Source: Bacteroidota bacterium | GTDB lineage: Bacteria > Bacteroidota > Bacteroidia > Bacteroidales > Tannerellaceae | Assembly (NCBI GenBank): GCA_023429375.1 | Contig: JAEYVY010000006.1 | Location: 124,001 to 188,000, forward strand | Direction: 5' to 3' | DNA: 64,000 nt | Part shown: positions 1 to 8,245 of the stretch, in pieces | Layout of the letters: each line of letters begins with the position of its first letter | How positions within the stretch are numbered: position 1 is the stretch's first letter | Made by a program: the position numbers and the translations under genes | The notes under the pieces: model-generated | What the model was told of the DNA's origin: nothing | Seen by the model: the letters and a program-made list of their open reading frames with translations, nothing else | Database searches by the model: none

Positions 1-1818
1 ACCATTTACACGGTGCTTTCCAAATACATTGTTATACGTTAAGTATGTTTCTTCCTGCCAGAATAAAATTTGTGTATCGCTCATATAAGCATATCCATCT
101 TCTGATAGGTTGATCATACCGCTCGGTGTGTATTCTTTCCATTTACGTAAGTGGCTGTCCACACCAAATTGAGTTCTTAAGTCTAAGCCTGGAGCCAAGT
201 GGAAGGTAAGAGCAGCATTACCAAACAATTGTGTTCTGTAACGTTTGCGTTGCATTTCTGTCAAAGCATGTACAGGGTTGGTCATTGCTTCAAAACGGAA
301 GTCGTCTGTAGAAGAGAATGAATTTGACCAAGTTCCGTCATCAAATTTAACAGGGAAGATGGAAGGCATTTCAATCATTGTACGACGAGGCACCTGACCG
401 CCACCTCCATCATCTGTATCATTTTGCCAAGTGTGGTTTAATAATATATTGACACTTGTAGATAACCAATCAAGTGGTTTTGCATCGTAAGTCATCTTTG
501 CATTCACACGCTTCATATAAGTATTCAACATGACACCTTGTTGATCTGTAAAGTTCAAGAAGGCACCTACAGATGAGTTTTTACCTCCTTGCTGAATGCT
601 TAACTGATGGTTGTGTGAAATAGCTGTACGAGTAGCTTCTTCTTGCCAGTCGGTGTCGTAAATTGGTGATCCGTCTGCATTGAACAAACGACGATCCGAC
701 AGATTCAATGTTTTAGGAGAATAATTGGCATCAGCTGTATACCATTTATTATAGTTGTCAAAACTCTTTTGTAAAGCATCCAAGAATTCAGCAGAGTTCA
801 TGACATCCATTTTGCTTGCTTTATGTGATAAACTTACATATCCGTTATAGCTAATAGATACTCCCTCACCACTTAACCCGCGTTTTGTAGTAACCATGAT
901 TACTCCGTTTGCACCACGAGCACCATAAATAGCTGTAGCTGATGCATCTTTCAATACTTCGATACGCTCAATGTCGTTAGGGTTAAGGAATTGGAAATCT
1001 TCCATAACAACACCATCAACAACATAAAGAGGATTGGACGAAGAGTTGATTGTACCGATACCACGAATCATAACGCGTGTAGCACCTCCTGGCTGTCCTG
1101 AGTTTGTAAAGATATTAACACCAGATGCCTTTCCTTTCAATCCGGCAAGCGCATTGAATGAGGATGTCTTTAAGATATCTTCTGCATTGGCGATAGCAAT
1201 AGAACCGGTAACGTCCGATTTACGTTGCGTACCATAACCAACAACAACTACTTCGTCAAGATTTTGAGTGTCTTCAATAAGTTGAATATTGAAGTTGGTT
1301 TGATTACCAACAGGAACATCTTTGCTCAAATAGCCAATATATGTGATTTGAAGAACTGCATTATCAGGCACTTGTAAAGAGAAGTTACCATCAAAATCAG
1401 TTACAGTACCATTGGTTGTACCTTTTACGATAACATTGGCACCGATAATGGCTTCTCCTCTATTGTCAGTAACTTTTCCGGTAATATTTTTGCCTTGTTG
1501 AGCGATTGAAGCAATCGTATTTTTCGTCAGAACGATATAATCATTTTCAAAAGCATATTTAACGTCCGAATTTACGAATGCCTCGTTCAAATATTGGGCA
1601 ACAGTCCTTTCTCCAGGATTAATTTCTAAAGGATTGTTGGGGTTAACTTCGTTTTTACTATAAACAAACAAATAATCCGTTTGGTCTTCTATCTGATCAA
1701 TAAACTCTGCTATTGTCAGATTGCTTCCTTTAATACTCACCTTAGCATTCTGCGAAACTGTTTTGGAAGCATAGGCTGAGAAGATACAAAGGAATAGAAA
1801 GAAAGCTGAAATTCTCAT
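1..1818 (-). CDS. SusC/RagA-family TonB-dependent receptor with signalling (STN) domain, C-terminus outside window
   Basis: Outer-membrane active transporter, normally paired with a SusD lipoprotein to import glycans or other large nutrients with TonB energy. The first 606 codons are visible. The translation starts MRISAFFLFLCIFSAYAS, a signal peptide. It is followed by an STN domain (about 28-80), a carboxypeptidase-regulatory-like domain (ITGKVTDNRGEAIIGANV), the SusC hallmark VVVVGYGTQRKSDVTG, and a plug domain containing GQPGGATRVMIRGIGTI and PLYVVDGV; the barrel has begun when the window ends. The ATG at 1818 gives the signal peptide; an ATG at 1888 is in another frame. The STN domain and the FecR and sigma genes directly upstream imply trans-envelope control of this receptor by its own substrate. 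The substrate cannot be read from this part. Confidence 0.95.
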   Translation of the reverse strand, partial: MRISAFFLFLCIFSAYASKTVSQNAKVSIKGSNLTIAEFIDQIEDQTDYLFVYSKNEVNPNNPLEINPGERTVAQYLNEAFVNSDVKYAFENDYIVLTKNTIASIAQQGKNITGKVTDNRGEAIIGANVIVKGTTNGTVTDFDGNFSLQVPDNAVLQITYIGYLSKDVPVGNQTNFNIQLIEDTQNLDEVVVVGYGTQRKSDVTGSIAIANAEDILKTSSFNALAGLKGKASGVNIFTNSGQPGGATRVMIRGIGTINSSSNPLYVVDGVVMEDFQFLNPNDIERIEVLKDASATAIYGARGANGVIMVTTKRGLSGEGVSISYNGYVSLSHKASKMDVMNSAEFLDALQKSFDNYNKWYTADANYSPKTLNLSDRRLFNADGSPIYDTDWQEEATRTAISHNHQLSIQQGGKNSSVGAFLNFTDQQGVMLNTYMKRVNAKMTYDAKPLDWLSTSVNILLNHTWQNDTDDGGGGQVPRRTMIEMPSIFPVKFDDGTWSNSFSSTDDFRFEAMTNPVHALTEMQRKRYRTQLFGNAALTFHLAPGLDLRTQFGVDSHLRKWKEYTPSGMINLSEDGYAYMSDTQILFWQEETYLTYNNVFGKHRVNG

Positions 1819-1928
1819 AATATTCAAAAATTTCAATCTGTGATAATTTTGATATAATAAAAGATTAGACAAAGATTCTTTTTTCATAACTTTGTTACAT
1901 TTACTTGTTGATACTGAATTAGATAATT

Positions 1929-1974
1929 TTGTGTTAACACAAGCCGACCGGTGGATGCTGCAACATCTGCCGGT
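1929..1974 (-). promoter_or_regulatory. Palindrome plus hairpin in the fecR-susC gap
   Basis: A perfect 14-base palindrome TTGTGTTAACACAA (1929-1942) is followed by an imperfect hairpin (arms 1947-1957 and 1964-1974, 9 of 11 pairs, 6-base loop). Both lie in the leader of the susC-like gene. They could be an operator or an mRNA structure separating fecR from receptor expression; the function is inferred only from position. Confidence 0.4.
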
Positions 1975-2054
1975 TCTGTTTTTTAAAAATTCTTTTATAT
2001 TCTCATAGGCACGATTTAAAGTTTATAAATTCAGATTAATAATATTATATTCTA

Positions 2055-3026
2055 CTATTTTATAGTAATATGATTTAAGTCATCATCTTTATGAAAATTA
2101 AAAGGATAAGCCTTCTGAAAAGTTCTCAATGCACTTATCACCCCGTCTCTTTGTCTGAATTTTCCACTGAAGCGGTAATTTGATAAAGCAGGATTATCAA
2201 TTTCAATTGTTATATCATAATAAAGCTCTAATCTCTTTATAATTTCACCAAATGGGATATCATCAAAAGCATATATTCCATCTTTCCACAACAGGAAATC
2301 TTTATTGGTAAGAACCCGTTTAGAAAGTCTGTTTTCTTTCAACTCAGCAACTTCGTTTGGGTGTAGATGTAATGCATGGGCTTCGTCGGTGCTCTTATAG
2401 ATTTTAATTGCTCCTTCTTCAAGGAATGCTTTAAACTCCGAACTTCCTTTATAAGAGAATACATTGAAGCGTGTACCCAAAACCTGAATGTCTAATTTCT
2501 CCGTTGAAACAACAAAGGGCACCTCTTCATTATGCTTTACATCAAAGTAGGCTTCACCATCCAATTCAACCTTACGTGTCTTTCCAATAAACACGTTTGG
2601 GTAACGTAATGTTGAAGCAGCATTCAACCAGACAACAGTTCCATCATGTAGAATAATCTTCGCTCTTTGTCCGGAAGGAGTCGAAAACTCCTCAAAAACA
2701 ACTAACGATTCCGGAATGGTTTGCCGATCATCTAAAATCCACCATGTCGAAAAAAAAACTACTAATACAACTGCTGCATATCTTAGAAAACTCTTAATTA
2801 GCGGCAGATATATGTTTTTGTTTTTTCGTTTTTTGAATTTGTTTAGCTGCGCAATTCCTATTTGCTCGTCATCATCATTTCCTAATAAGGTCGATAATGC
2901 GTATATATTTTGTGCGTTCGCAAATTCTATCTTTATTTCAGGATCTGAATGAATGAGTTTATTCAACTCTTCCATTTCATCAGCGTTAATAGTTTTATCA
3001 ATAAACTTTAAAATGAGTTGATGCAT
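2055..3026 (-). CDS. FecR-family anti-sigma factor
   Basis: Inner-membrane regulator that holds the neighbouring ECF sigma factor and passes on the signal from the STN domain of the SusC-like receptor. The 323 residues show a cytoplasmic N-terminal helical region (1-75), one membrane segment about 83-98 (AAVVLVVFFSTWW), a periplasmic FecR domain from about 110 (STPSGQRAKIILHDGTVVWLNA), and the C-terminal domain usual in Bacteroidetes FecR proteins (PFGEIIKRLELYYDITI). Length and layout are ordinary for the family. It lies between sigma factor and receptor genes, all on the minus strand, as in known Fec-like cassettes. Confidence 0.95.
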   Translation of the reverse strand: MHQLILKFIDKTINADEMEELNKLIHSDPEIKIEFANAQNIYALSTLLGNDDDEQIGIAQLNKFKKRKNKNIYLPLIKSFLRYAAVVLVVFFSTWWILDDRQTIPESLVVFEEFSTPSGQRAKIILHDGTVVWLNAASTLRYPNVFIGKTRKVELDGEAYFDVKHNEEVPFVVSTEKLDIQVLGTRFNVFSYKGSSEFKAFLEEGAIKIYKSTDEAHALHLHPNEVAELKENRLSKRVLTNKDFLLWKDGIYAFDDIPFGEIIKRLELYYDITIEIDNPALSNYRFSGKFRQRDGVISALRTFQKAYPFNFHKDDDLNHITIK

Positions 3027-3099
3027 TCTATGCGTGTTTTAATAAAGAGCGTTTGACGGGGTTATTACCACCAATTCAATATGTGAAAATAAACTATAA

Positions 3100-3660
3100 T
3101 TAACAATTGATAAGAAAGAAAAATAACGGGAGGTAGTCTTTTAGTTCTATTCGAAGCTTTCTTAATGCAATAGCCATCTGATTTTCTACTGTGTTGACAG
3201 AGATAGATAATTCATCTGCAATTTCTTTATATTTTTTACCCTCTATTCGACTTTTTAGAAATATAAGTCTACAACGTTCTGGTAATTTGTCTATTGCTTC
3301 TCTTACGATACGCTCTATGTCATCTTCTGATGACATAGTATGATTTAACTCCTCTAAAGCTGATAATTTTAAGAATAGTTCTTGCTTAACCTCGTTTGCG
3401 ATACATTGATGACGCAGAAAATCCAAACATTTATTTTTAACCAATGAAAAAATATAAGAAACAAGGTTAATTTGTATATCTAACACATTTTTTCGCTCCC
3501 ATAGCAGCAAAAAAACGTCTTGAACGATGTTCTCTGCATCTTCGTCGGTCAATACATATTGTTTTGCGAAGCGGTGCATTCGAGCATAATACAATACGTA
3601 GATTTGATCGAAATTGCCTTTGAGGCTGTCTGTATAAGCTAAAGTGTTTTTCTTTGTCAT
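3100..3660 (-). CDS. ECF (sigma-70 family) RNA polymerase sigma factor
   Basis: Extracytoplasmic-function sigma factor of the Bacteroidetes RpoE-like type, expected to direct transcription of the adjacent fecR/susC genes when released by FecR. Region 2 is seen in FDQIYVLYYARMHRFAKQYV and EDAENIVQDVFLLLWE; region 4 in LPERCRLIFLKSRIEGKKY followed by the helix-turn-helix YKEIADELSISVNTVENQM. I place the start at the ATG at 3660 (MTKKNTLAYTDSLKGNF, 186 aa). The reading frame stays open to 3804, but that extension is hydrophobic and unlike the family. Cognate promoters cannot be identified from one cassette. Confidence 0.93.
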   Translation of the reverse strand: MTKKNTLAYTDSLKGNFDQIYVLYYARMHRFAKQYVLTDEDAENIVQDVFLLLWERKNVLDIQINLVSYIFSLVKNKCLDFLRHQCIANEVKQELFLKLSALEELNHTMSSEDDIERIVREAIDKLPERCRLIFLKSRIEGKKYKEIADELSISVNTVENQMAIALRKLRIELKDYLPLFFFLINC

Positions 3661-3885
3661 TTGACTTGATGATACAGAATGTTGATATAGCAACGTAAAT
3701 GTCAAAACAATTCTTAAATAAATTGCTAATATACGAAGAAATTTAACATAATAAAAACAGCTACAAATTGAATTAAAAGTGAAAGTTAAGGTATTAAATG
3801 CCATATACAGACAATCGTACGTCTGTATATGTATTCCTGAAGTTTAAGGTAAAACGGTGTGTTTTAAAAGAATAAGTAATGTGAT

Positions 3886-5175
3886 TTATTGCATATTGGT
3901 CTTTTTATGGCGAATTAATAGTCGTAATGATAAGTCGTAATTGAAATAATTCCAACCCCAGTCTATCAATATGGCCGCCCGGTTACGCATTCCTACAATG
4001 GACATGATATGTACGAAGAGCCATAGCAACCAAGCCAAAGTTCCTCCGAAATGAAACTTCCCTAGATCGGCAACAGCAGCATTCCTCCCGATAGTTGCCA
4101 GAGATCCTTTGTCCTTATACACAAATCGTTCAAATGGAATGCCTTTTGCCTTGCCATTTAGGTTCTTGGCTAATCGTCGTGCCATTTGGAGAGCAACCTG
4201 GGCAACTTGTGGATGACCTTTGGGTGTTTCATCTGTAATAAGTAAACAAGTATCGCCCAATGCGTAAACATTCCTATATCCTTGTACTTGATTGTACTCA
4301 TTTACAAGCAAACGATTCCTTAAGTATGATGATTCATTGATTCCGGGAATAGGCTTAGGAGTGACTCCAGCCACCCAAAATACGTTTTTGGAACGGATCT
4401 GTTCTCCGTTTTCTAAGTATACGATTGGTTTGTCATACGATTTTACATGCACTCCCTGATGGATTATGACTCCCCTCTTAGTCAATATGTCTTTTGCTTT
4501 TTCCGAGGACTTTTCAGACATGGCACCCAATAATCGGGGGGCTGCATCAATCAGGTGAATCTCCATCTTCCGGAAGTTAAGCTCCGGATAGTCTTTAGGT
4601 AAGATGGCTTTTCGCATATCTGCCAATGCACCGGCCAATTCAACGCCTGTAGCCCCACCACCAATTACAACAAACGTAAAAAGCTCCTTAAATTCATCGT
4701 TATCCTTTGCACTTAATGCCTGTTCTAGACTCAAAAGCAAACGATTTCTAATGGATAGCGATTCGGATACAGATTTTAACGAAAAAGTAGAATCTCTCAA
4801 TGATTCGTTTCCAAAATAATTGGTGTCACATCCGGTTGCAATCACCAAATGGTCGTAGGTTATATAGCCTATATTCGTTTCTACTTTATTTTCAGAAGAA
4901 TTTATTCGTGTTGCTTCACACATCCTCACATGAAAATCTTTCTGATTCTGAAACATCTTACGCAAAGGATAAGAAATAGAACTCGGTTCGAGACCCGCCG
5001 TAGCTACTTGATATAGTAATGGTTGAAACTGATAATAATTGTTTTTATCAATCAATATTACTTGATACTGCTTTTTATCAATTTTCTTAGCCAACTCAAG
5101 ACCGGCAAAACCACCCCCAATAATAACTACCCGTTCTTTTTTTACTGGAGCCGGGATATTTGCGATTTGTTCCAT
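3886..5175 (-). CDS. ndh: NADH dehydrogenase type 2 (NDH-2), membrane-bound flavoprotein
   Basis: Single-subunit, non-proton-pumping NADH:quinone oxidoreductase on the cytoplasmic face of the membrane. The 429 residues show an N-terminal FAD-binding Rossmann motif (VVIIGGGFAGLELAKK, 17-32), a second dinucleotide-binding motif for NADH (FVVIGGGATGVELAGAL, about 168-184), and the FAD-contacting NVYALGDTCLL near 300. The C-terminal region about 370-400 (LAWLLWLFVHIMSIVG) is the hydrophobic membrane anchor seen in this family. It is transcribed divergently from the MutS-like gene and appears to be a single-gene unit. Confidence 0.93.
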   Translation of the reverse strand: MEQIANIPAPVKKERVVIIGGGFAGLELAKKIDKKQYQVILIDKNNYYQFQPLLYQVATAGLEPSSISYPLRKMFQNQKDFHVRMCEATRINSSENKVETNIGYITYDHLVIATGCDTNYFGNESLRDSTFSLKSVSESLSIRNRLLLSLEQALSAKDNDEFKELFTFVVIGGGATGVELAGALADMRKAILPKDYPELNFRKMEIHLIDAAPRLLGAMSEKSSEKAKDILTKRGVIIHQGVHVKSYDKPIVYLENGEQIRSKNVFWVAGVTPKPIPGINESSYLRNRLLVNEYNQVQGYRNVYALGDTCLLITDETPKGHPQVAQVALQMARRLAKNLNGKAKGIPFERFVYKDKGSLATIGRNAAVADLGKFHFGGTLAWLLWLFVHIMSIVGMRNRAAILIDWGWNYFNYDLSLRLLIRHKKTNMQ

Positions 5176-5302
5176 TTCTTACAATTTTATATTTGTACGT
5201 CTCTCCTACTCATCTTGCCTAACTTTTATAAAGATAGTCTGATATCATTTAATTAACAAATGAATCGAACCTAGTGTTTTTATATAATCGATTTCGTTTT
5301 TA

Positions 5303-5312
5303 TATACCTTTG
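5303..5312 (+). promoter_or_regulatory. Bacteroidetes -7 promoter box for the MutS-like gene
   Basis: TACCTTTG at 5305-5312 matches the Bacteroidetes TAnnTTTG -7 consensus. The ATG of the next gene begins only 6 bases after it, so the transcript would be leaderless or almost so. Confidence 0.55.
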
Positions 5313-5317
5313 CCGCC

Positions 5318-7108
5318 ATGGAGAAAATATATACATTCTATAATGAGACACTTGACACCTGCAGAATACAGGCTTCAACTCTTTCCCGACGAATCCATTT
5401 GTACGGAACAATCCGCCTAATTTTATTTATAGGCTTATTCATTACACTCTATCTTTTTAGTGGAAGTGGATGGCCAACCTGGTGTTTGATCGTGTTTTTG
5501 TTTACAGTTCCCTTTATTTTATTGATGGTGTTACATACGCATCTGTATAATAAAAGGAAAAGGCAAGAGATACTTGGACAGCTTTGTGAAAACGAACTTA
5601 AGGGGCTGGATTACGACTTTAGTGCCTTTGATGGCACCACGGATCTCTTAAATCCAGGACATTCGTTTAGCGTCGATCTTGATTTATTTGGCAATCGCTC
5701 ATTTTTTCAATCGATTAATAGGACCACCACATATATTGGTAATGAACGGTTGGCAGAATGGCTATTAAGCCCATTGACCGAAAAGAAAGCCATCATAGAA
5801 AGACAGGAAGCCGTGAAAGAGCTGGCCTCCCTTTCCTCATTCAGGCAGTCATTCTTTGTGGAAGGTTCAATGACAGAAACAAAAAAGGAAGATTATAAAA
5901 AACTTAATGAATTGACAGCTTCTCTTTCCTACTTCTCAGAAAAGAAAATATGGAAAGTTTTGTTGTGGGTATTCCCTATCGCATGGACTATTTTATTTAC
6001 TTGTATGGCCTTGAGTCTGATTGATATGGCTATTATTTCAATTGCAATAGTATTTTCCATGCTTATAGCCTTTAGTAAGGCAAAGCAGACAACGGCTTTA
6101 CATAATCATGTAAATAAATTGGAGCATGTGTTAAAGACTTATGCCGCTTTGATACAACTAATTGAAGATACTCCTTTCCAAAGTTCATTGCTTAACAAAC
6201 ATAAAGAAATTTTGGAAAATGGCGATAAAGCATCTGATGCCATACGGAAATTATCCCGAGCAATAGGGTCATTGGATCAGCGTCTAAGTGCCGCAGGTCT
6301 AATATTGCAGATTTTCACTTTACGTGATGTGCGAATTAGTATGCGTATTGAGAAATGGATGAAGGTATATCATAAGAATCTGCCTGAATGGTTTGAAGTA
6401 TTGGCCACTTTTGATGCGCTTAATAGTTTGGGCGGTTTTGCCTTTAATCATCCGGACTATATCTATCCTGAACTGGCAGATAGCTATTTTAAAATGGAAG
6501 GCAAACAACTCGGCCATCCGTTAATGAACCGTCATACCTGTGTAAAGAACAATATTTCAATCCAACAACATCCCGCCTTTTTGATTATCACAGGTGCTAA
6601 TATGGCTGGAAAGAGTACTTATTTGCGTACAATTGGTCTGAATCACGTGATGGCTTGTTGTGGAATGCCTGTTTGTGCGGAATCATTGACTGTCTACCCG
6701 GCAGGATTGGTAACAAGTCTTCGTACTTCGGATGATTTGATGAGTAATGAGTCCTATTTTTTTGCTGAACTGAAAAGATTGAAAATGATAATAGATCGTT
6801 TGCAATCCGACGAAAAACTGTTTATTATTCTTGATGAAATATTAAAAGGAACAAATTCTGTAGACAAGCAAAAGGGATCGATTGCTTTAATGAAACAGTT
6901 GGTTCGCCTTGACGGATGTGGAATCATTGCTACTCACGACCTTATTTTAGGGACGCTTGAAGATGAATTTCCCGAACAAATCCGAAACTTCCGCTTTGAA
7001 GCAGATATTACAGAAAATGAATTGACATTCACCTATCAACTTCGTCCGGGAATAGCGCAGAACATGAATGCCTGTTTCTTAATGAATAAAATGGGAATTA
7101 CTATTTAA
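5318..7108 (+). CDS. MutS-family ATPase lacking the mismatch-recognition domain
   Basis: MutS-related DNA-binding ATPase, 596 aa, shorter than MutS (about 850). It has two hydrophobic segments in the first 80 residues (LILFIGLFITLYLFSG and WCLIVFLFTVPFILLMV) and another pair at about 210-250, so it is probably membrane-attached, unlike classical MutS. The core (about 125-400) resembles the MutS lever and clamp. The ATPase domain has Walker A ITGANMAGKSTYLR near 425, Walker B IILDEILKGTNS near 504 and the dimer-contact GIIATHD near 535. The mismatch-reading N-terminal domain is absent, so a role in canonical mismatch repair should not be assumed. Family known, biological role unclear. Confidence 0.85.
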   Translation: MEKIYTFYNETLDTCRIQASTLSRRIHLYGTIRLILFIGLFITLYLFSGSGWPTWCLIVFLFTVPFILLMVLHTHLYNKRKRQEILGQLCENELKGLDYDFSAFDGTTDLLNPGHSFSVDLDLFGNRSFFQSINRTTTYIGNERLAEWLLSPLTEKKAIIERQEAVKELASLSSFRQSFFVEGSMTETKKEDYKKLNELTASLSYFSEKKIWKVLLWVFPIAWTILFTCMALSLIDMAIISIAIVFSMLIAFSKAKQTTALHNHVNKLEHVLKTYAALIQLIEDTPFQSSLLNKHKEILENGDKASDAIRKLSRAIGSLDQRLSAAGLILQIFTLRDVRISMRIEKWMKVYHKNLPEWFEVLATFDALNSLGGFAFNHPDYIYPELADSYFKMEGKQLGHPLMNRHTCVKNNISIQQHPAFLIITGANMAGKSTYLRTIGLNHVMACCGMPVCAESLTVYPAGLVTSLRTSDDLMSNESYFFAELKRLKMIIDRLQSDEKLFIILDEILKGTNSVDKQKGSIALMKQLVRLDGCGIIATHDLILGTLEDEFPEQIRNFRFEADITENELTFTYQLRPGIAQNMNACFLMNKMGITI

Positions 7109-7112
7109 ATTA

Positions 7113-7147
7113 AAAAGGGCAGTTCAACAAAAGTGAACTGCCCTTTT
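7113..7147. terminator. Bidirectional terminator between convergent genes
   Basis: Perfect 14-bp inverted repeat (AAAAGGGCAGTTCA, 7113-7126, with its complement at 7134-7147) and a 7-base loop, bounded by A- and T-runs. It can end both the rightward MutS-like and the leftward OmpA-like transcripts. Confidence 0.9.
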
Positions 7148-7170
7148 CCTTTTTGCAAAACACTATAAGA

Positions 7171-7845
7171 TTATCTTAATGTCCCTTGTTGAGCTTCTTG
7201 AATCATTTTTTCGTTCGCTAAAATAAGTATCTCTACTCTTCTGTTCAACGCACGACCTTCAGGAGTGCTATTATCTGCAACGGGCTGATGAATACCTTTC
7301 CCTTCATAACTCAATCGATTCGTGCTTACTGAGTTAAGAACTAAATAGTCGTATACACTTTTTGCACGTTTTTCAGACAATGTTTGGTTGTAATCTACTT
7401 TACCTGTATTGTCTGTATGCCCTACGATTTTCACATAGGTATCTGGATTTTGTTGTAAAGTAACTGCAAAATTAGCAAGTGCATGCTTAGCAGCTTCACT
7501 AACTGTACTTGAATTGGTCGCAAAGAATATCCCTGAATCGAAAGTAACTTTCAAAGCTTCACCATCGTTCACAGTTTCAACTGTTGCTTCAGGAATCTGT
7601 GATTCGATTTCCTTCTTCTGCTTATCCATTTTCTTTCCAATCAAAGCACCAGCCGTACCTCCTACTGCTGCTCCAATAACAGCTCCAAGAGCTGTATTTC
7701 CTGCAATAGCTCCGATACCGGCACCAACAGCGCCTCCTGCTCCTACACCAATTCCTGTACCTTTTACAGTATTACTAGCTCCACAACCAGATAAAATAAC
7801 AGCCATACAAAGTAGTGATACAGATAACAACTTAACTTTTCCCAT
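7171..7845 (-). CDS. OmpA-family lipoprotein with glycine zipper
   Basis: Outer-membrane lipoprotein that probably ties the envelope to peptidoglycan. The 224 aa start with a lipoprotein signal ending in LSGC (Cys 21). A glycine-zipper stretch follows (about 27-70, repeated GxxxG such as GAGGAVGAGIGAIAG), then an OmpA-like peptidoglycan-binding domain (about 100-212) with the typical VGHTDNTGKVDYNQTLSEKR and GRALNRRVEI. The domain order matches the YiaD/OmpA-like lipoproteins common in Bacteroidetes. It is followed by the shared terminator at 7113-7147. Confidence 0.92.
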   Translation of the reverse strand: MGKVKLLSVSLLCMAVILSGCGASNTVKGTGIGVGAGGAVGAGIGAIAGNTALGAVIGAAVGGTAGALIGKKMDKQKKEIESQIPEATVETVNDGEALKVTFDSGIFFATNSSTVSEAAKHALANFAVTLQQNPDTYVKIVGHTDNTGKVDYNQTLSEKRAKSVYDYLVLNSVSTNRLSYEGKGIHQPVADNSTPEGRALNRRVEILILANEKMIQEAQQGTLR

Positions 7846-7900
7846 TTTGTTTACCTTTTTATGATTATAAAAATAAAGTTCTTGCTATAATAACAAGATA

Positions 7901-8227
7901 TTAATCAAACATGTTTATCGAGTCACAATATTCTAATTCTCCTTGTACAATAAAGATAATATCGTCGGCTTCAAACTTGCCTATACCATCCTTCTGTGCA
8001 TTCTTAACAACGAAATTAACTAATTCTTCTTCATCGATATCCACATTTTCATCATCAGCGTGGGCATCTTCGTCAAAGAATCCTTTTGACTCATAAAACT
8101 CATAAATAAGATCTACGATATAATTAATATCGTCATCGCTGAATTTTTCTTTTAATTCTTGAGGAAGATAATTGCGTATAAATCTTACGGCATCATCTTC
8201 ATCATAAATCATTTCTTCATTACTCAT
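7901..8227 (-). CDS. Small acidic protein of unknown function
   Basis: I do not recognise a named family. The 108 residues are strongly acidic (Asp/Glu-rich, for example EDAHADDENVDIDEEELV), predicted mostly helical, with no signal peptide or membrane segment, so it is likely cytosolic. It ends 55 bases from the lipoprotein gene and begins 18 bases after the acyl-CoA synthetase gene, all leftward, so co-transcription with the synthetase is plausible. The start at ATG 8227 gives MSNEEMIYDEDDAVRF. Confidence 0.7.
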   Translation of the reverse strand: MSNEEMIYDEDDAVRFIRNYLPQELKEKFSDDDINYIVDLIYEFYESKGFFDEDAHADDENVDIDEEELVNFVVKNAQKDGIGKFEADDIIFIVQGELEYCDSINMFD

Positions 8228-8245
8228 TCTTACTGATTTTAAAAT

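Noticed and set aside
1034..1237. Rightward ORF within the susC-like gene, and the other opposite-strand ORFs over real genes
   Set aside because: They are antisense shadows of strongly supported coding regions, with no promoter, start or family evidence.
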